In this document: positions 8,425-16,876 of the stretch, piece after piece | Layout of the letters: every line of letters begins with the position of its first letter | Position numbering within the stretch: position 1 is the first letter of the stretch | NCBI GenBank assembly: GCA_027493775.1 | Contig: JAOSKE010000004.1 | Location: 1-64,000, forward strand | Reading direction: 5' to 3' | DNA from: Kiritimatiellia bacterium | Lineage (GTDB): Bacteria > Verrucomicrobiota > Kiritimatiellia > CAIVKH01 | DNA length: 64,000 nt | Translations under genes and position numbers: made by a program | The notes under the pieces: model-generated | The model's input: the letters and a program-made list of their open reading frames with translations, nothing else | Told to the model about the DNA's origin: nothing | The model's database searches: none

Positions 8425-9743
8425 GGTTCTTCCGGCATTTCCGGGGGATTTAGCATTGGCTTAAAGTGGGATAGAGGTCGAGGCCGCCACAGTGGAAGAA
8501 GATGTCGGTCTTGAAGCGCAGGCGATTTCGGTAGCCGTACGCCTTCTTGATGAGGCTTTGAATCTTGTTGTTGATGCCCTCGGCAGGCGCGTTGGTGAGC
8601 CGATGCGCAAAGACCTGGATGATCCGCTCCAAATGGCGATGGAGCATGCGCGCGACGGCCACGATGGGCTTGAGCCGGCTGCGAATCGCCCAGCTGTACC
8701 ATGCGTGGAAGTAGCTCCGCGCCTCGGCGACCGTCTGACAGGTCCACATATCCCGGAAGTACTCCTTGATCGACCAGGCGCGGCCCGTCTTGAGCTTCTG
8801 GTTCTGGAGTTGCTCCAATCGCAGCTGCCACCTCTCCGGCAGATTCTCCAATCCATAGAGCCACAGCTGCTTGCTGCCCTTGAGCCGATCATCGCCCATC
8901 GCCTTGTGCGTCCGGTATTCGGCGATGCGCACCCGGTCCACGGCTTGGTTGAGGTAGCGCACCAGATGGAAGGGATCGTGCACAATCTTGCGCTCCGCAT
9001 CGGGCAGATGCGCTCGCGTCGATTTGAGGTAGGGCTCCCACATATCCATGCCCACCGCTTCAACGCTCTTGAGCTGCTCCGGGGTAAGCGAACGCCAGAA
9101 TCCGTCCAGCGACTGGGTGTCTCGCCCCTCGCCGACGTACTCGACGGTCGCGCTCTTCAATCGGTCCGCGCGCGTCACGATCGTCATGTAGTCGTGTCCG
9201 CGCCCAAAGCTCTTCTCGTCCACGCACAGGCGCGGCATCGCCGTGGCTTGCTTGCGCGCCTGCCCGCGTCGGACGGCGCGCTGCTTGATCCCGTCGGCCT
9301 CGGCCCAACTGATGCCCAAGAGCTCGCACGCCGCCGAAATCGAACACTCCAGCATCACATCAATCGCCAGTCGCTCGAAGTAGGCCGTAAAGCGGCTGTG
9401 CTTCTCCGCCCAAGGCACCTTCACGGTGACCGTTCCATGCTCTTCACACTTCACGCGAGGCACCTCGGCAACCAGGATCGTCTTGAACTGGCAGCTATCC
9501 AGATGCCGCCAACGGCGCGGCGCGGAGTCATGGAGATGGGCCCGCTGTCTGCACTCCGGGCAGGCCCACACTTGGCCGGCGCACTCCACCGCCACCTCAA
9601 TCGTCCGGCTTTCGCGCTTCATCACCACTCCCGTGACGCGCCAGGGATGTTCCAGTCCGAGAATCTGCTGATACAGTTGTGTGTCTTGCATCCCCGCAGC
9701 ATAATCGCCCCGTCACAAATCACACGGTAAAGCCGGAAGAACC
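8425..9743 (-). mobile_element. ISL3-family element, copy 1 (complete)
   Basis: About 1.3 kb. Terminal inverted repeats begin GGTTCTTCCGGC at both ends (8425 and, reversed, 9743). The flanking bases TTTTAAAA (8417-8424) and TTTTAAAT (9744-9751) fit an 8-base target duplication with one mismatch, the size usual for ISL3. The target is the A-rich slippery region between orfA and orfB of an IS3 element. Confidence 0.9.
8450..9691 (-). CDS. ISL3-family transposase
   Basis: 413 residues, full length for the family. An N-terminal zinc-binding region (C-x-x-C at CPEC with HLHD) is followed by an HTH and a DDE_Tnp_ISL3 catalytic domain; the acidic triad is visible in LCVDEKSFGRGH (Asp), VGMDMWEPY (Asp) and NAPAEGINNKIQ (Glu). 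It cuts and pastes the element using the GGTTCTTCCGGC ends. A second, truncated copy lies at 10086-11087. Confidence 0.92.
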   Translation of the reverse strand: MQDTQLYQQILGLEHPWRVTGVVMKRESRTIEVAVECAGQVWACPECRQRAHLHDSAPRRWRHLDSCQFKTILVAEVPRVKCEEHGTVTVKVPWAEKHSRFTAYFERLAIDVMLECSISAACELLGISWAEADGIKQRAVRRGQARKQATAMPRLCVDEKSFGRGHDYMTIVTRADRLKSATVEYVGEGRDTQSLDGFWRSLTPEQLKSVEAVGMDMWEPYLKSTRAHLPDAERKIVHDPFHLVRYLNQAVDRVRIAEYRTHKAMGDDRLKGSKQLWLYGLENLPERWQLRLEQLQNQKLKTGRAWSIKEYFRDMWTCQTVAEARSYFHAWYSWAIRSRLKPIVAVARMLHRHLERIIQVFAHRLTNAPAEGINNKIQSLIKKAYGYRNRLRFKTDIFFHCGGLDLYPTLSQC

Positions 9744-9745
9744 TT

Positions 9746-10027
9746 TTAAATGTCGCGTTGCTCCCGCAGATCTTCCGCCTCCAGCCGGGCGGCCTCCAAG
9801 GCCGCCACCAGTTCGCTCGGCTTCATCTGCTCGGTTCCGCTCGCCGCCTGATCGGCCCGTTCCAGCTGCTCCCGCTTCCAACGGGCCAGTAAATTGCCTC
9901 GGATACCCAGTTCGCGAGACACCTCGGCGCATGACTTGTTGGTCCGGATGACTCGGTTAACAGCATCGTGTTTAAAGGCATCATCAAAATGACGCCTCGT
10001 TTTCGCTTGGTTGGTCGTTGTGGTCAT
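9746..10027 (-). CDS. IS3 transposase OrfA, interrupted at its 3' end
   Basis: Ninety-three residues before an early stop created by the ISL3 end. An HTH_Tnp_1 domain (RRHFDDAFKHDAVNRVI, SCAEVSRELGIRGNLLARW) is followed by a leucine-zipper-like helix with LVAALEAARLEAEDLREQRDI. In the uninterrupted element the next codons would read ILKKAL over an A-AAA-AAG slippery site; the ISL3 insertion falls exactly there, so the remaining orfA codons are on the other side at about 8366-8424. Confidence 0.85.
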   Translation of the reverse strand: MTTTTNQAKTRRHFDDAFKHDAVNRVIRTNKSCAEVSRELGIRGNLLARWKREQLERADQAASGTEQMKPSELVAALEAARLEAEDLREQRDI

Positions 10028-10085
10028 AACTTTTTTTGACTATCAGCTAAGACCCAACGCTGTCTACTTTTTCGGGGGAGGCTCA

Positions 10086-11035
10086 GGTCCACATATCCCG
10101 GAAGTACTCCTTGATCGACCAGGCGCGGCCCGTCTTGAGCTTCTGGTTCTGGAGTTGCTCCAATCGCAGCTGCCACCTCTCCGGCAGATTCTCCAATCCA
10201 TAGAGCCACAGCTGCTTGCTGCCCTTGAGCCGATCATCGCCCATCGCCTTGTGCGTCCGGTATTCGGCGATGCGCACCGGGCCCACGGCTTGGTTGAGGT
10301 AGCGCACCAGATGGAAGGGATCGTGCACAATCTTGCGCTCCGCATCGGGCAGATGCGCTCGCGTCGATTTGAGGTAGGGCTCCCACATATCCATGCCCAC
10401 CGCTTCAACGCTCTTGAGCTGCTCCGGGGTAAGCGAACGCCAGAATCCGTCCAGCGACTGGGTGTCTCGCCCCTCGCCGACGTACTCGACGGTCGCGCTC
10501 TTCAATCGGTCGCGCGCGTCACGATCGTCATGTAGTCGTGTCCGCGCCCAAAGCTCTTCTCGTCCACGCACAGGCGCGGCATCGCCGTGGCTTGCTTGCG
10601 CGCCTGCCCGCGTCGGACGGCGCGCTGCTTGATCCCGTCGGCCTCGGCCCAACTGATGCCCAAGAGCTCGCACGCCGCCGAAATCGAACACTCCAGCATC
10701 ACATCAATCGCCAGTCGCTCGAAGTAGGCCGTAAAGCGGCTGTGCTTCTCCGCCCAAGGCACCTTCACGGTGACCGTTCCATGCTCTTCACACTTCACGC
10801 GAGGCACCTCGGCAACCAGGATCGTCTTGAACTGGCAGCTATCCAGATGCCGCCAACGGCGCGTCTCGTAATCATGGAGATGGGCCCGCTGTCTGCACTC
10901 CGGGCAGGCCCACACTTGGCCGGCGCACTCCACCGCCACCTCAATCGTCCGGCTTTCGCGCTTCATCACCACTCCCGTGACGCGCCAGGGATGTTCCAGT
11001 CCGAGAATCTGCTGATACAGTTGTGTGTCTTGCAT
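10086..11035 (-). pseudogene. ISL3 transposase fragment
   Basis: Residues 1-316 of the 413-residue transposase. A single C is missing relative to copy 1 (TCGGTCGCGCG instead of TCGGTCCGCGCG near 10507-10512), which shifts the frame after the TIVTRA segment. The DDE Glu region is absent. It cannot encode an active enzyme. Confidence 0.85.
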
Positions 11036-11087
11036 CCCCGCAGCATAATCGCCCCGTCACAAATCACACGGTAAAGCCGGAAGAACC
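10086..11087 (-). mobile_element. ISL3-family element, copy 2 (truncated)
   Basis: Nearly identical to copy 1 from its transposase start to about residue 316, with an intact outer end (GGAAGAACC at 11079-11087). The inner third is missing where the IS3 end begins. Differences from copy 1 include a changed codon pair near residue 55 of the transposase and one missing C near 10510. Confidence 0.88.
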
Positions 11088-11252
11088 GAAAATAAAGGAG
11101 CTGCTATTACTCTACGAGAAGATGATTACGACCGAAGATCGGGGGACAACACAACAGGAGGCGGTAGGAGTCGAGAGCGATAGGAGTCAGATTGCGAACG
11201 GGAAGAGTGGTTGGGGTCAAGCCGAGCCACTGTACATTTTCACTTTGCCTAG
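11088..11252. other. Spacer without gene, REP-like remnant
   Basis: Between the ISL3 end and IS1380 copy 1. No gene is seen. The string TTGGGGTCAAG...ACTGTACATTTT at about 11213-11240 is a diverged copy of the REP-like unit found at 28.5-28.9 kb. Confidence 0.5.
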
Positions 11253-11461
11253 CCCGGATTATTCATGAGCCCCGTGGGACACGCATAAATTCCGAGATCG
11301 CGAGGGTGAATTTCGTGGATTTGATGAGTTCTCGGTGTTGAAGCTCTGCAGAGCGCTGTCGGAGATGGCTTCTCTCGCGATTTTTTTCGCTCATTGGCAT
11401 AGCGGGGCCATCCGGGGGATGAGCCGGGGAGCAGGGCTGGATTTACAGAGCGTCGTTGCGG

Positions 11462-12824
11462 CTAAATCGGAACCGCACCAAGTCCCAGGGCGCAGCGCCG
11501 AAAGCGATGTTTCCAAGGATAATCCTCGGCCAGCTCAATCACGATTCGCCGGGCCGTCTCCTTGACCCGAACCGCAACCTTCAGCAAACAAGTGCGCAGC
11601 GTATCCATTTGCGAACGAAGCTCGCCGCCCTTCCACGAGGAGGCCAAGCCCTGAACAAGCGTCAGCGCAACCAACGAAAGAATCGCTCGAAACTGGTTGG
11701 CGCTGGCCCGAGAGCAAGAAAAAGCGACCCAAGGCCGCATCGTGCTTAAGTTCCTTGATACTATTCTCCATGTCCGAATGTCCGTAGTACCGTCCAAAAC
11801 CGTGCTTCGGACTGCTCGTACCCGTCGTGACCAGATAGCGAACATTGTCCCGTGGCGCCTTCTCAAGAGCATGAACCACCTCAACTTTACAGAGTACCCG
11901 CCGTGGGCGGCTCCACCTCTTCGCGCGATATAAAGTGTCGAGGTAGAAGGTGACCGTCTCCTGGTCGCGTGTCGCCAGCTCGCGCACCACCTCCAGCGCT
12001 TCTTTCATTTCACGCGCCAACACGCCATTGGAGGCGACTCCTATATCGTAGCCGATACGCTGCTGGTCAAGCCAGTCGAGCAAGTCGGATCGAGCAAACG
12101 CGCTGTCCGCGCGCAGCCAGAGATGGCTTTTGCGCCAGAGCGTCTTCAGGCGAGGGATCAAGCGGCGAAGAACGGGCAAAACACCCTGCATGGCGTCCGC
12201 ATTGCCTGGGCGCAAGAGCAGTACGAGCGGATATTTGCGAGGATCAGCGTCGAATGAAATGGTGAAGACCAAGGGCAGATAGCACCACGTATCATAGTAT
12301 CCATTGAAGAGGGTCAGTTGCTGTGCGCCGTAGGTGGGAGTGCAGGTGGGATCTACATCCATCCATATTCGCCGCGGAGCGCGGTGACGCTTTTGCAGCA
12401 ACGCGAGCAAGGCATCAATGAACGCAGAACTCATCCGATATAAATCGGAGGCGCTGGCGGTATTTTCAAAGCGCGAGAGCGTGGGTTGACTGGCGAGAGC
12501 CGAATCGTCAAGGGAGCGTCCGCAGGCGAGCTTGAACATCGGGTCATTGGCCAGGGCGGCGGCTTGGTTGGTATCTGCATAGCCTGCGGCCAGAGCAAAG
12601 ATGCGTTGCTGGAGTTGGCTGAGCAGCGAGTGCTCGACCTTTGCAGCGTCTCGGCGATCCAGGATGGCATCGGCCAAACGCGGACAAAGATTCATCTTCC
12701 GGTCACGCGCCTTGAGGAGCAAAAGGCCGCCATCACTGGAGAGGCGCTGGTCGGAGAATTTGACGTGAAGAGGCTTGTGAAAAAGTTCTGGAAAAAGAAA
12801 ACAGTCTGTGCAAGTATCAGGCAT
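11462..12824 (-). CDS. IS1380-family transposase (apparent +1 frameshift)
   Basis: DDE transposase (DDE_Tnp_1) of the IS1380 family. The first frame from ATG 12824 has SSDGGLLLLKARDRK, the IWMDVDPTCTPTYGAQQ catalytic region, LRADSAFAR and an ENSIKELKHDAALGR segment with the Glu; about residue 330 it leaves the family pattern. The expected C-terminus (SANQFRAILSL, then TLRTCLLKVAVRVKETARRI) continues in the +1 frame, after a TTTTTC run at about 11731-11736, to a stop at 11462. The same shift is in copy 2, so it is either a shared mutation or a recoding site. A long inverted repeat precedes the start. Confidence 0.85.
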
Positions 12825-12825
12825 T

Positions 12826-12887
12826 GGAAAACCTTGTGTTATGGTTTTTGTAACAATCTAAACAATAGCACGTTACAAAGGTTTTCC
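12826..12887. promoter_or_regulatory. Long inverted repeat before the IS1380 transposase
   Basis: Arms GGAAAACCTT/AAGGTTTTCC (12826-12835 and 12878-12887) enclose TGTAAC/GTTACA (12849-12854 and 12872-12877), one base upstream of the transposase ATG. It could bind transposase or fold in the leader to limit expression from outside. The same structure is in copy 2 at about 45364-45425. Confidence 0.5.
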
Positions 12888-12933
12888 AATATTATTTTAA
12901 CGGTATTTCATGTTTTTTCGTGAATAATCCGGG

Positions 12934-13164
12934 TTAGCTCTTCATTGCCGTTCTGCAGTATCAAACCTCAATGTGGGCAAGGAAGGAACCGCACACGCCA
13001 CCCAATAGCATTGGCAATGCCAATCTGTTTGAAGCTGCAGCTAAGAAATGAGCCGAGTAAAGTCAGACCCATTTTCTACAGCATCAAAAGTCTATTCGTT
13101 TATAATCAACGGGTTGCGCAAGCTCGCCAAGGGTCAGATAACACAGTAGTTGGGGTCATAACAC
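12934..13164. other. Spacer with REP-like sequence between IS1380 and IS4
   Basis: No gene seen. The string GGGTCAGATAACACAGTAG then TTGGGGTCATAAC at about 13131-13162 belongs to the REP-like family seen at 6.69 and 28.5 kb. The IS4-type element begins directly after it. Confidence 0.5.
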
Positions 13165-14551
13165 ACACTGCTGTCCAAAACGCGCGAAAGTCTGTCGAAA
13201 GATGAGCCTTATTCCCTGAAAAAAGCATCGTTGAGTCGTTTGCGCAAAACCGATCCCCCCCTTATGAAAGACATGGGCTCTGCTGTCCAAGATCGAGTTC
13301 ACAGAACTCGGTTTGAACGAAGGGGGGCGGAAGCGGCGGTGTTTCATAGGGACGCTCGATCCAAACCCACAAGTCCCGGTAGGTGAAAAGGTTCAACCGC
13401 AGCAGGGCCACGAGGTTGGAGAGGTGCCAGCCGCATTTGGATTTGAACTGCAGGTACTTGATCAGAAGTATGGCGATCAATGCTGTCCAAATCTGGATAT
13501 GCACCGCGTTGGCGGAGGTGCCGACGAAGGTCTTGATGCGGAGATTCTGCTTGAGGTCCCTGAAGAACAGTTCGATTTGCCAGCGGGCTTTGTAGATCTG
13601 GGCGATGGTGGATGCGGCCAGATGCAGATTGTTGGTGAGAATCACCGGTTCCTCCTGTTTGTCTTCCCGCCAGACCGTGATCCGGCGGTACCGCCTTTTG
13701 ATCCGCCGCCCAGCCTGAAAGACGTGAAACTCTCCGATCTCATCGGTGCGGACGGGTGAGTCGGCAGGTACCCCGCGCGACTCGGTGCGATACCAGTCGG
13801 CGTGCTTCTTCATCCGCGTCACGAAGAACACGCCCTCGGCGCTCCAGCGCTCAAACAGGTGGTAATCCACATAGGCGCGGTCCATGACCACGATACTGCC
13901 CTTGGGCAACGGTAAGCCCCGAGCAGTCTTCAACTCGTGCTCACGCCCTTCGGTGATATGCGCAAAGACCGGAAGACAGCCGTCATGATCCAAAAGAAGG
14001 TGCATCTTTACCGCCCCTTTGGTCTGGCGGTATTTCGCCCAGTCGAATGCGGAAGCACACAGGTCAATCACTGTGGCATCGAGGCTCATCAGTTTGTTTT
14101 TGAAGCGGAATGGCTTGCTTGGGGCGACCGCCCGACAGGTTCCAAGCAGATCGTAGAAGAGCCGTTGAAAAAGCTGCCAGGGGCGATGTTGGTTCGCGTA
14201 GGCCAACGTCGAGCGCGCCGGGCCGACACTCATCCCCAGATGGGATAGTCGGCCTTCACAACATTGAAGACCCTGCGTGATCTCCCGGAGACTGCGACTG
14301 TTGGTGAGCTGGCAGAAGAGCATGGCCACAAACTGGTCCCAGCAACTGAAGCCCTTCGATCGGTACTCGGCATTCACCTCGCGCACGTGGTGCGAAAAGT
14401 CATTCCGGTTGAAAAGGGAAAGCAGTTGGCTGAACAGACTGGCCTTGTGTGCGCTCATCTTGCGGGGTCTCCTGGTCGGGCTTGTTGGATATTTTCACCT
14501 TCAGCCTACCTCCAGACCCCGTTTCTAAAAACTTGTTTTGGACACTACTGT
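13165..14551 (-). mobile_element. IS4-family element
   Basis: About 1.39 kb. Imperfect terminal inverted repeats: ACACTGCTGTCCAAAAC at the left and, reversed, ACAGTAGTGTCCAAAAC at the right. I see no clear target duplication. Confidence 0.8.
13262..14458 (-). CDS. IS4-family transposase (DUF4372 plus DDE_Tnp_1)
   Basis: 398 residues, full length. An N-terminal DUF4372-type region (CWDQFVAMLFCQLTNSRSLREI, then STLAYANQHRPW) precedes the DDE domain: FKNKLMSLDATVIDLC with the first Asp, GSIVVMDRAYVDYHLF with the second, and the Y-x-x-R-W-x-I-E-x-F-F-R-x-x-K signature (YKARWQIELFFRDLKQ) with the Glu. The reading frame is intact, so this may be an active element. Confidence 0.92.
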   Translation of the reverse strand: MSAHKASLFSQLLSLFNRNDFSHHVREVNAEYRSKGFSCWDQFVAMLFCQLTNSRSLREITQGLQCCEGRLSHLGMSVGPARSTLAYANQHRPWQLFQRLFYDLLGTCRAVAPSKPFRFKNKLMSLDATVIDLCASAFDWAKYRQTKGAVKMHLLLDHDGCLPVFAHITEGREHELKTARGLPLPKGSIVVMDRAYVDYHLFERWSAEGVFFVTRMKKHADWYRTESRGVPADSPVRTDEIGEFHVFQAGRRIKRRYRRITVWREDKQEEPVILTNNLHLAASTIAQIYKARWQIELFFRDLKQNLRIKTFVGTSANAVHIQIWTALIAILLIKYLQFKSKCGWHLSNLVALLRLNLFTYRDLWVWIERPYETPPLPPPFVQTEFCELDLGQQSPCLS

Positions 14552-14717
14552 CGCTCACTGCAACCTGCGACTTTCCAGTGGTTTATATCGCACGCAATAA
14601 ATACTTGGCATTTGAGTGTTGACACTATAAGGAGTCGCTAACAAACTCTCCACACGCTCAAATGAGTCGTAGGGAACGGGTGATCGGCTCTGAAGCCGAA
14701 GTAGGAAGGGAAGGGCG

Positions 14718-16225
14718 ATGACTACATTGTGCAATACTGCGTGTTGCTTGAGCCTGATGGCGGCGTGCTCGCTATGCATCCATAGCGCTTTTGCCGAATG
14801 TGCAGGCGACGCTACGAACAGCGCCGTCGTAACCGAGTATCTATTTTTCGAAGGCACTGGCACGACCGCCATAAACACGGGATCGGACGAAGACGATGGC
14901 AACGCAACGCTGATAAAGGAGCGAGCTACAGCACAGACGCACCCCCGTCAAACGACCATTGTGGTTGGAGCATTGAATTTCCGAGCGTTGGCACAGGTAC
15001 GAACACGCCCGCTGTTGAAACAGCCGGCACCTATGATCCCCTGGCAGGCGCCGAAGCGTTTACAATTATGGCGTGGGTACGGCGAGAAAGCATTGGGTCG
15101 GGTCAAAACACATCGGCTCGGATCGTAAGCGATACCAGTTCTCTTTCTTTAAATGGCTCCACAGCAGGGTTTGAGTTTCGATTTTCCGGCGCACAGGGAG
15201 CATTGAATTTGCGAATAAATGGGAATGAGGTAGGGACCTCCGTCGGTGGAGTCCCGCCGGACAGTGACGCATGGCACCACGTCGCCGTTGTGTACGACGG
15301 AACGAGGCCGGCAACGAACACACTGAGTAGAAACGTTCATTTTTATGTGGACGGCATACAGCGGGGCGATGGCAACACGCTTACGAATGTCCTCGTAGCA
15401 GGGAATACGAACCCGTTAACCGTCGGCAACTCATCCGTCTCGCGCGGGGTCGGCAACCTAATGGTCGGAAAAATAGACGATGTGCTGATTCTCTCCGATT
15501 ATGCGCCGGAAGCGGTTGGCAATGGCAAAACGAACGAAAGCATTTATTGCTTCATGAATGCCGACGACGACATTGAACCCCCAATCATCACGTGCCCTGA
15601 AGACCTATTCATACCGATTGACGAGAATGGTTGCACAGTTACGAATTTGGTTTTGGGATATCCCGATGTCTCAGATAACTGTGAAATTGCGAGCGTCACA
15701 AACGACGCACCCACGCAGTTTGAGATGGGCGTGACACTGGTGCGGTGGACTGCAATCGATGTTGCGGAAAATACCACCGTCTGCACGCAATCTGTCACGG
15801 TTGTTGACGTGACGCCTCCGAGCATTCAATGCCCGCCACCGGTTGTTATTGAGCTTGAAGCATGCGAGCAATCTGTAACGAACCTCGTGATCGGTGAACC
15901 CATGGTTTCGGATAATTGCGGAATTGCAGGACTGATCATGGAAGGCTCATCAGAATATTTCATCGGCACGACCTCTGTGGTCTGGAGAGTCTGGGATACA
16001 GCAGGCAACACCAATGCCTGCGTTCAGCAAATTACGATAACGCCCAGCACGACAGGCGACTGCGACGGCGATGGATTGACCGACTGGGAAGAAATCAATC
16101 TCTATCACTCGGACCCCAATAACCCAAGCTCTGCCGGCGATGGCTTAAGCGACGGTTGGAAGGTTCAATATGGCTTCGATCCCACAAACGCCGTGCCGGC
16201 GGAGTGCAGGCCCACATACTGGTGA
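14718..16225 (+). CDS. Secreted LamG-HYR protein with calcium-binding-like tail (one frameshift)
   Basis: A signal peptide of about 26 residues ending in HSAFA is followed by a laminin-G/concanavalin-like domain (WHHVAVVYDG, VHFYVDGIQRG, GKIDDVLILSDYAP), two HYR repeats (each with TCP or QCP, VSDNC and a VxWTAxDxAxN pattern) and a GDCDGDGLTDWEE segment like thrombospondin-3/EF-hand calcium loops. Two frames overlap: the signal peptide is in the frame from 14718, the rest in the frame ending 16225; joining them needs one base change near 14915 in a GATAAAGGAG context. A purine-rich ribosome site precedes the ATG. It is the first of three closely spaced genes ending in the RHS protein, and probably acts at the cell surface. 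Confidence 0.75.
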
Positions 16226-16234
16226 GATAGTGTC

Positions 16235-16876
16235 ATGAGAAAGAAAAACATTCTTTTCGTGCTGATGTTGCTACTCGCAGTGATGTCCCTCGTTGGCGTT
16301 TATCAAGCAAACCGAATTACAACAACGGGTGATGAAAAGACGCGCACAGTCTCGACCGTTGATGTCTTGACCGCCGCTGAGCCAGTCGTTATTGAGACTC
16401 TGGGAAATGTTCCAGAAACTCCTCTTGCGCGGGAAGAATATTTGACTGTTGAGTCTGTCGAACCGCCTGTCACGGCGATGGCGCACATTACGCGCGCCGA
16501 CGGAAGCACGCTGGACCTGAGCGCGGTGGATGGTGAATTTGAACGCGTGACGGTAGATGCAAACGAGCCATTACACATCCGACTCGTTTTACGAGGCTGC
16601 GATCCATCAGAGCCCATCAGAATTGATGCGGATAATGGCGGATCACTTAATCGTCAGGTGGGGCCACTAACGCATTTTTCCGATTCTGCGAGCTCAGAAA
16701 TCAACTTTCAATACGTGACTGGCGGACACCCGGGCAGGTATCCGTTAGCTGTTTCGCAAGGAACCCGTTTTGAGTTATTGGATATTTATGTCGGGCCTGA
16801 ACGCCTTTCGGGTCAACCGGGACCAGCGCGCTTTCTTCACGGTGAGGAACGCATTGAAGGGGAGGCTCGGTTGTGA
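16235..16876 (+). CDS. Membrane-anchored protein of unknown function
   Basis: 213 residues. One N-terminal hydrophobic segment (residues 6-24) acts as signal anchor; the rest is acidic, beta-rich and without a family I recognise. It starts 9 bases after the LamG-HYR gene, and its last codon overlaps the GTG start of the RHS gene (GTGA). It is therefore co-transcribed and translationally coupled with the RHS protein and may help its export or display. That role is inference from position only. Confidence 0.6.
   Translation: MRKKNILFVLMLLLAVMSLVGVYQANRITTTGDEKTRTVSTVDVLTAAEPVVIETLGNVPETPLAREEYLTVESVEPPVTAMAHITRADGSTLDLSAVDGEFERVTVDANEPLHIRLVLRGCDPSEPIRIDADNGGSLNRQVGPLTHFSDSASSEINFQYVTGGHPGRYPLAVSQGTRFELLDIYVGPERLSGQPGPARFLHGEERIEGEARL

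Larger units (their letters stand above)
7278..10085 (-). mobile_element. IS3-family element interrupted by an ISL3 element
   Basis: Both ends carry matching terminal inverted repeats: the left end at 7278 and the reverse complement of the right end at 10085 both begin TGAGCYTCCCCCGA, and similarity continues through an ACAG-GT-GGGTCT pattern for about 35 bases. orfA (10027 to 9746) and orfB (8370 to 7491) lie on the minus strand, separated by a full ISL3 element (8425-9743). The flanks differ (IS110 on the left, truncated ISL3 on the right) and no clear target duplication is visible, so a deletion or recombination has occurred at one side. Confidence 0.8.
11253..12933 (-). mobile_element. 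IS1380-family element, copy 1
   Basis: 1681 bp with 13-base terminal inverted repeats (CCCGGATTATTCA at 11253; its complement ends at 12933). Flanks are CTAG and TTAG, a possible 4-base duplication with one change. Almost identical to copy 2 at 43792-45471: the visible differences are one extra G in the run near 11415 and one base giving Ser instead of Arg in LLSQLQ. Confidence 0.9.

Noticed and set aside
11462-11884. Separate second gene in IS1380
   Set aside because: Its second half is the expected transposase C-terminus in a shifted frame, so it belongs to the same protein.
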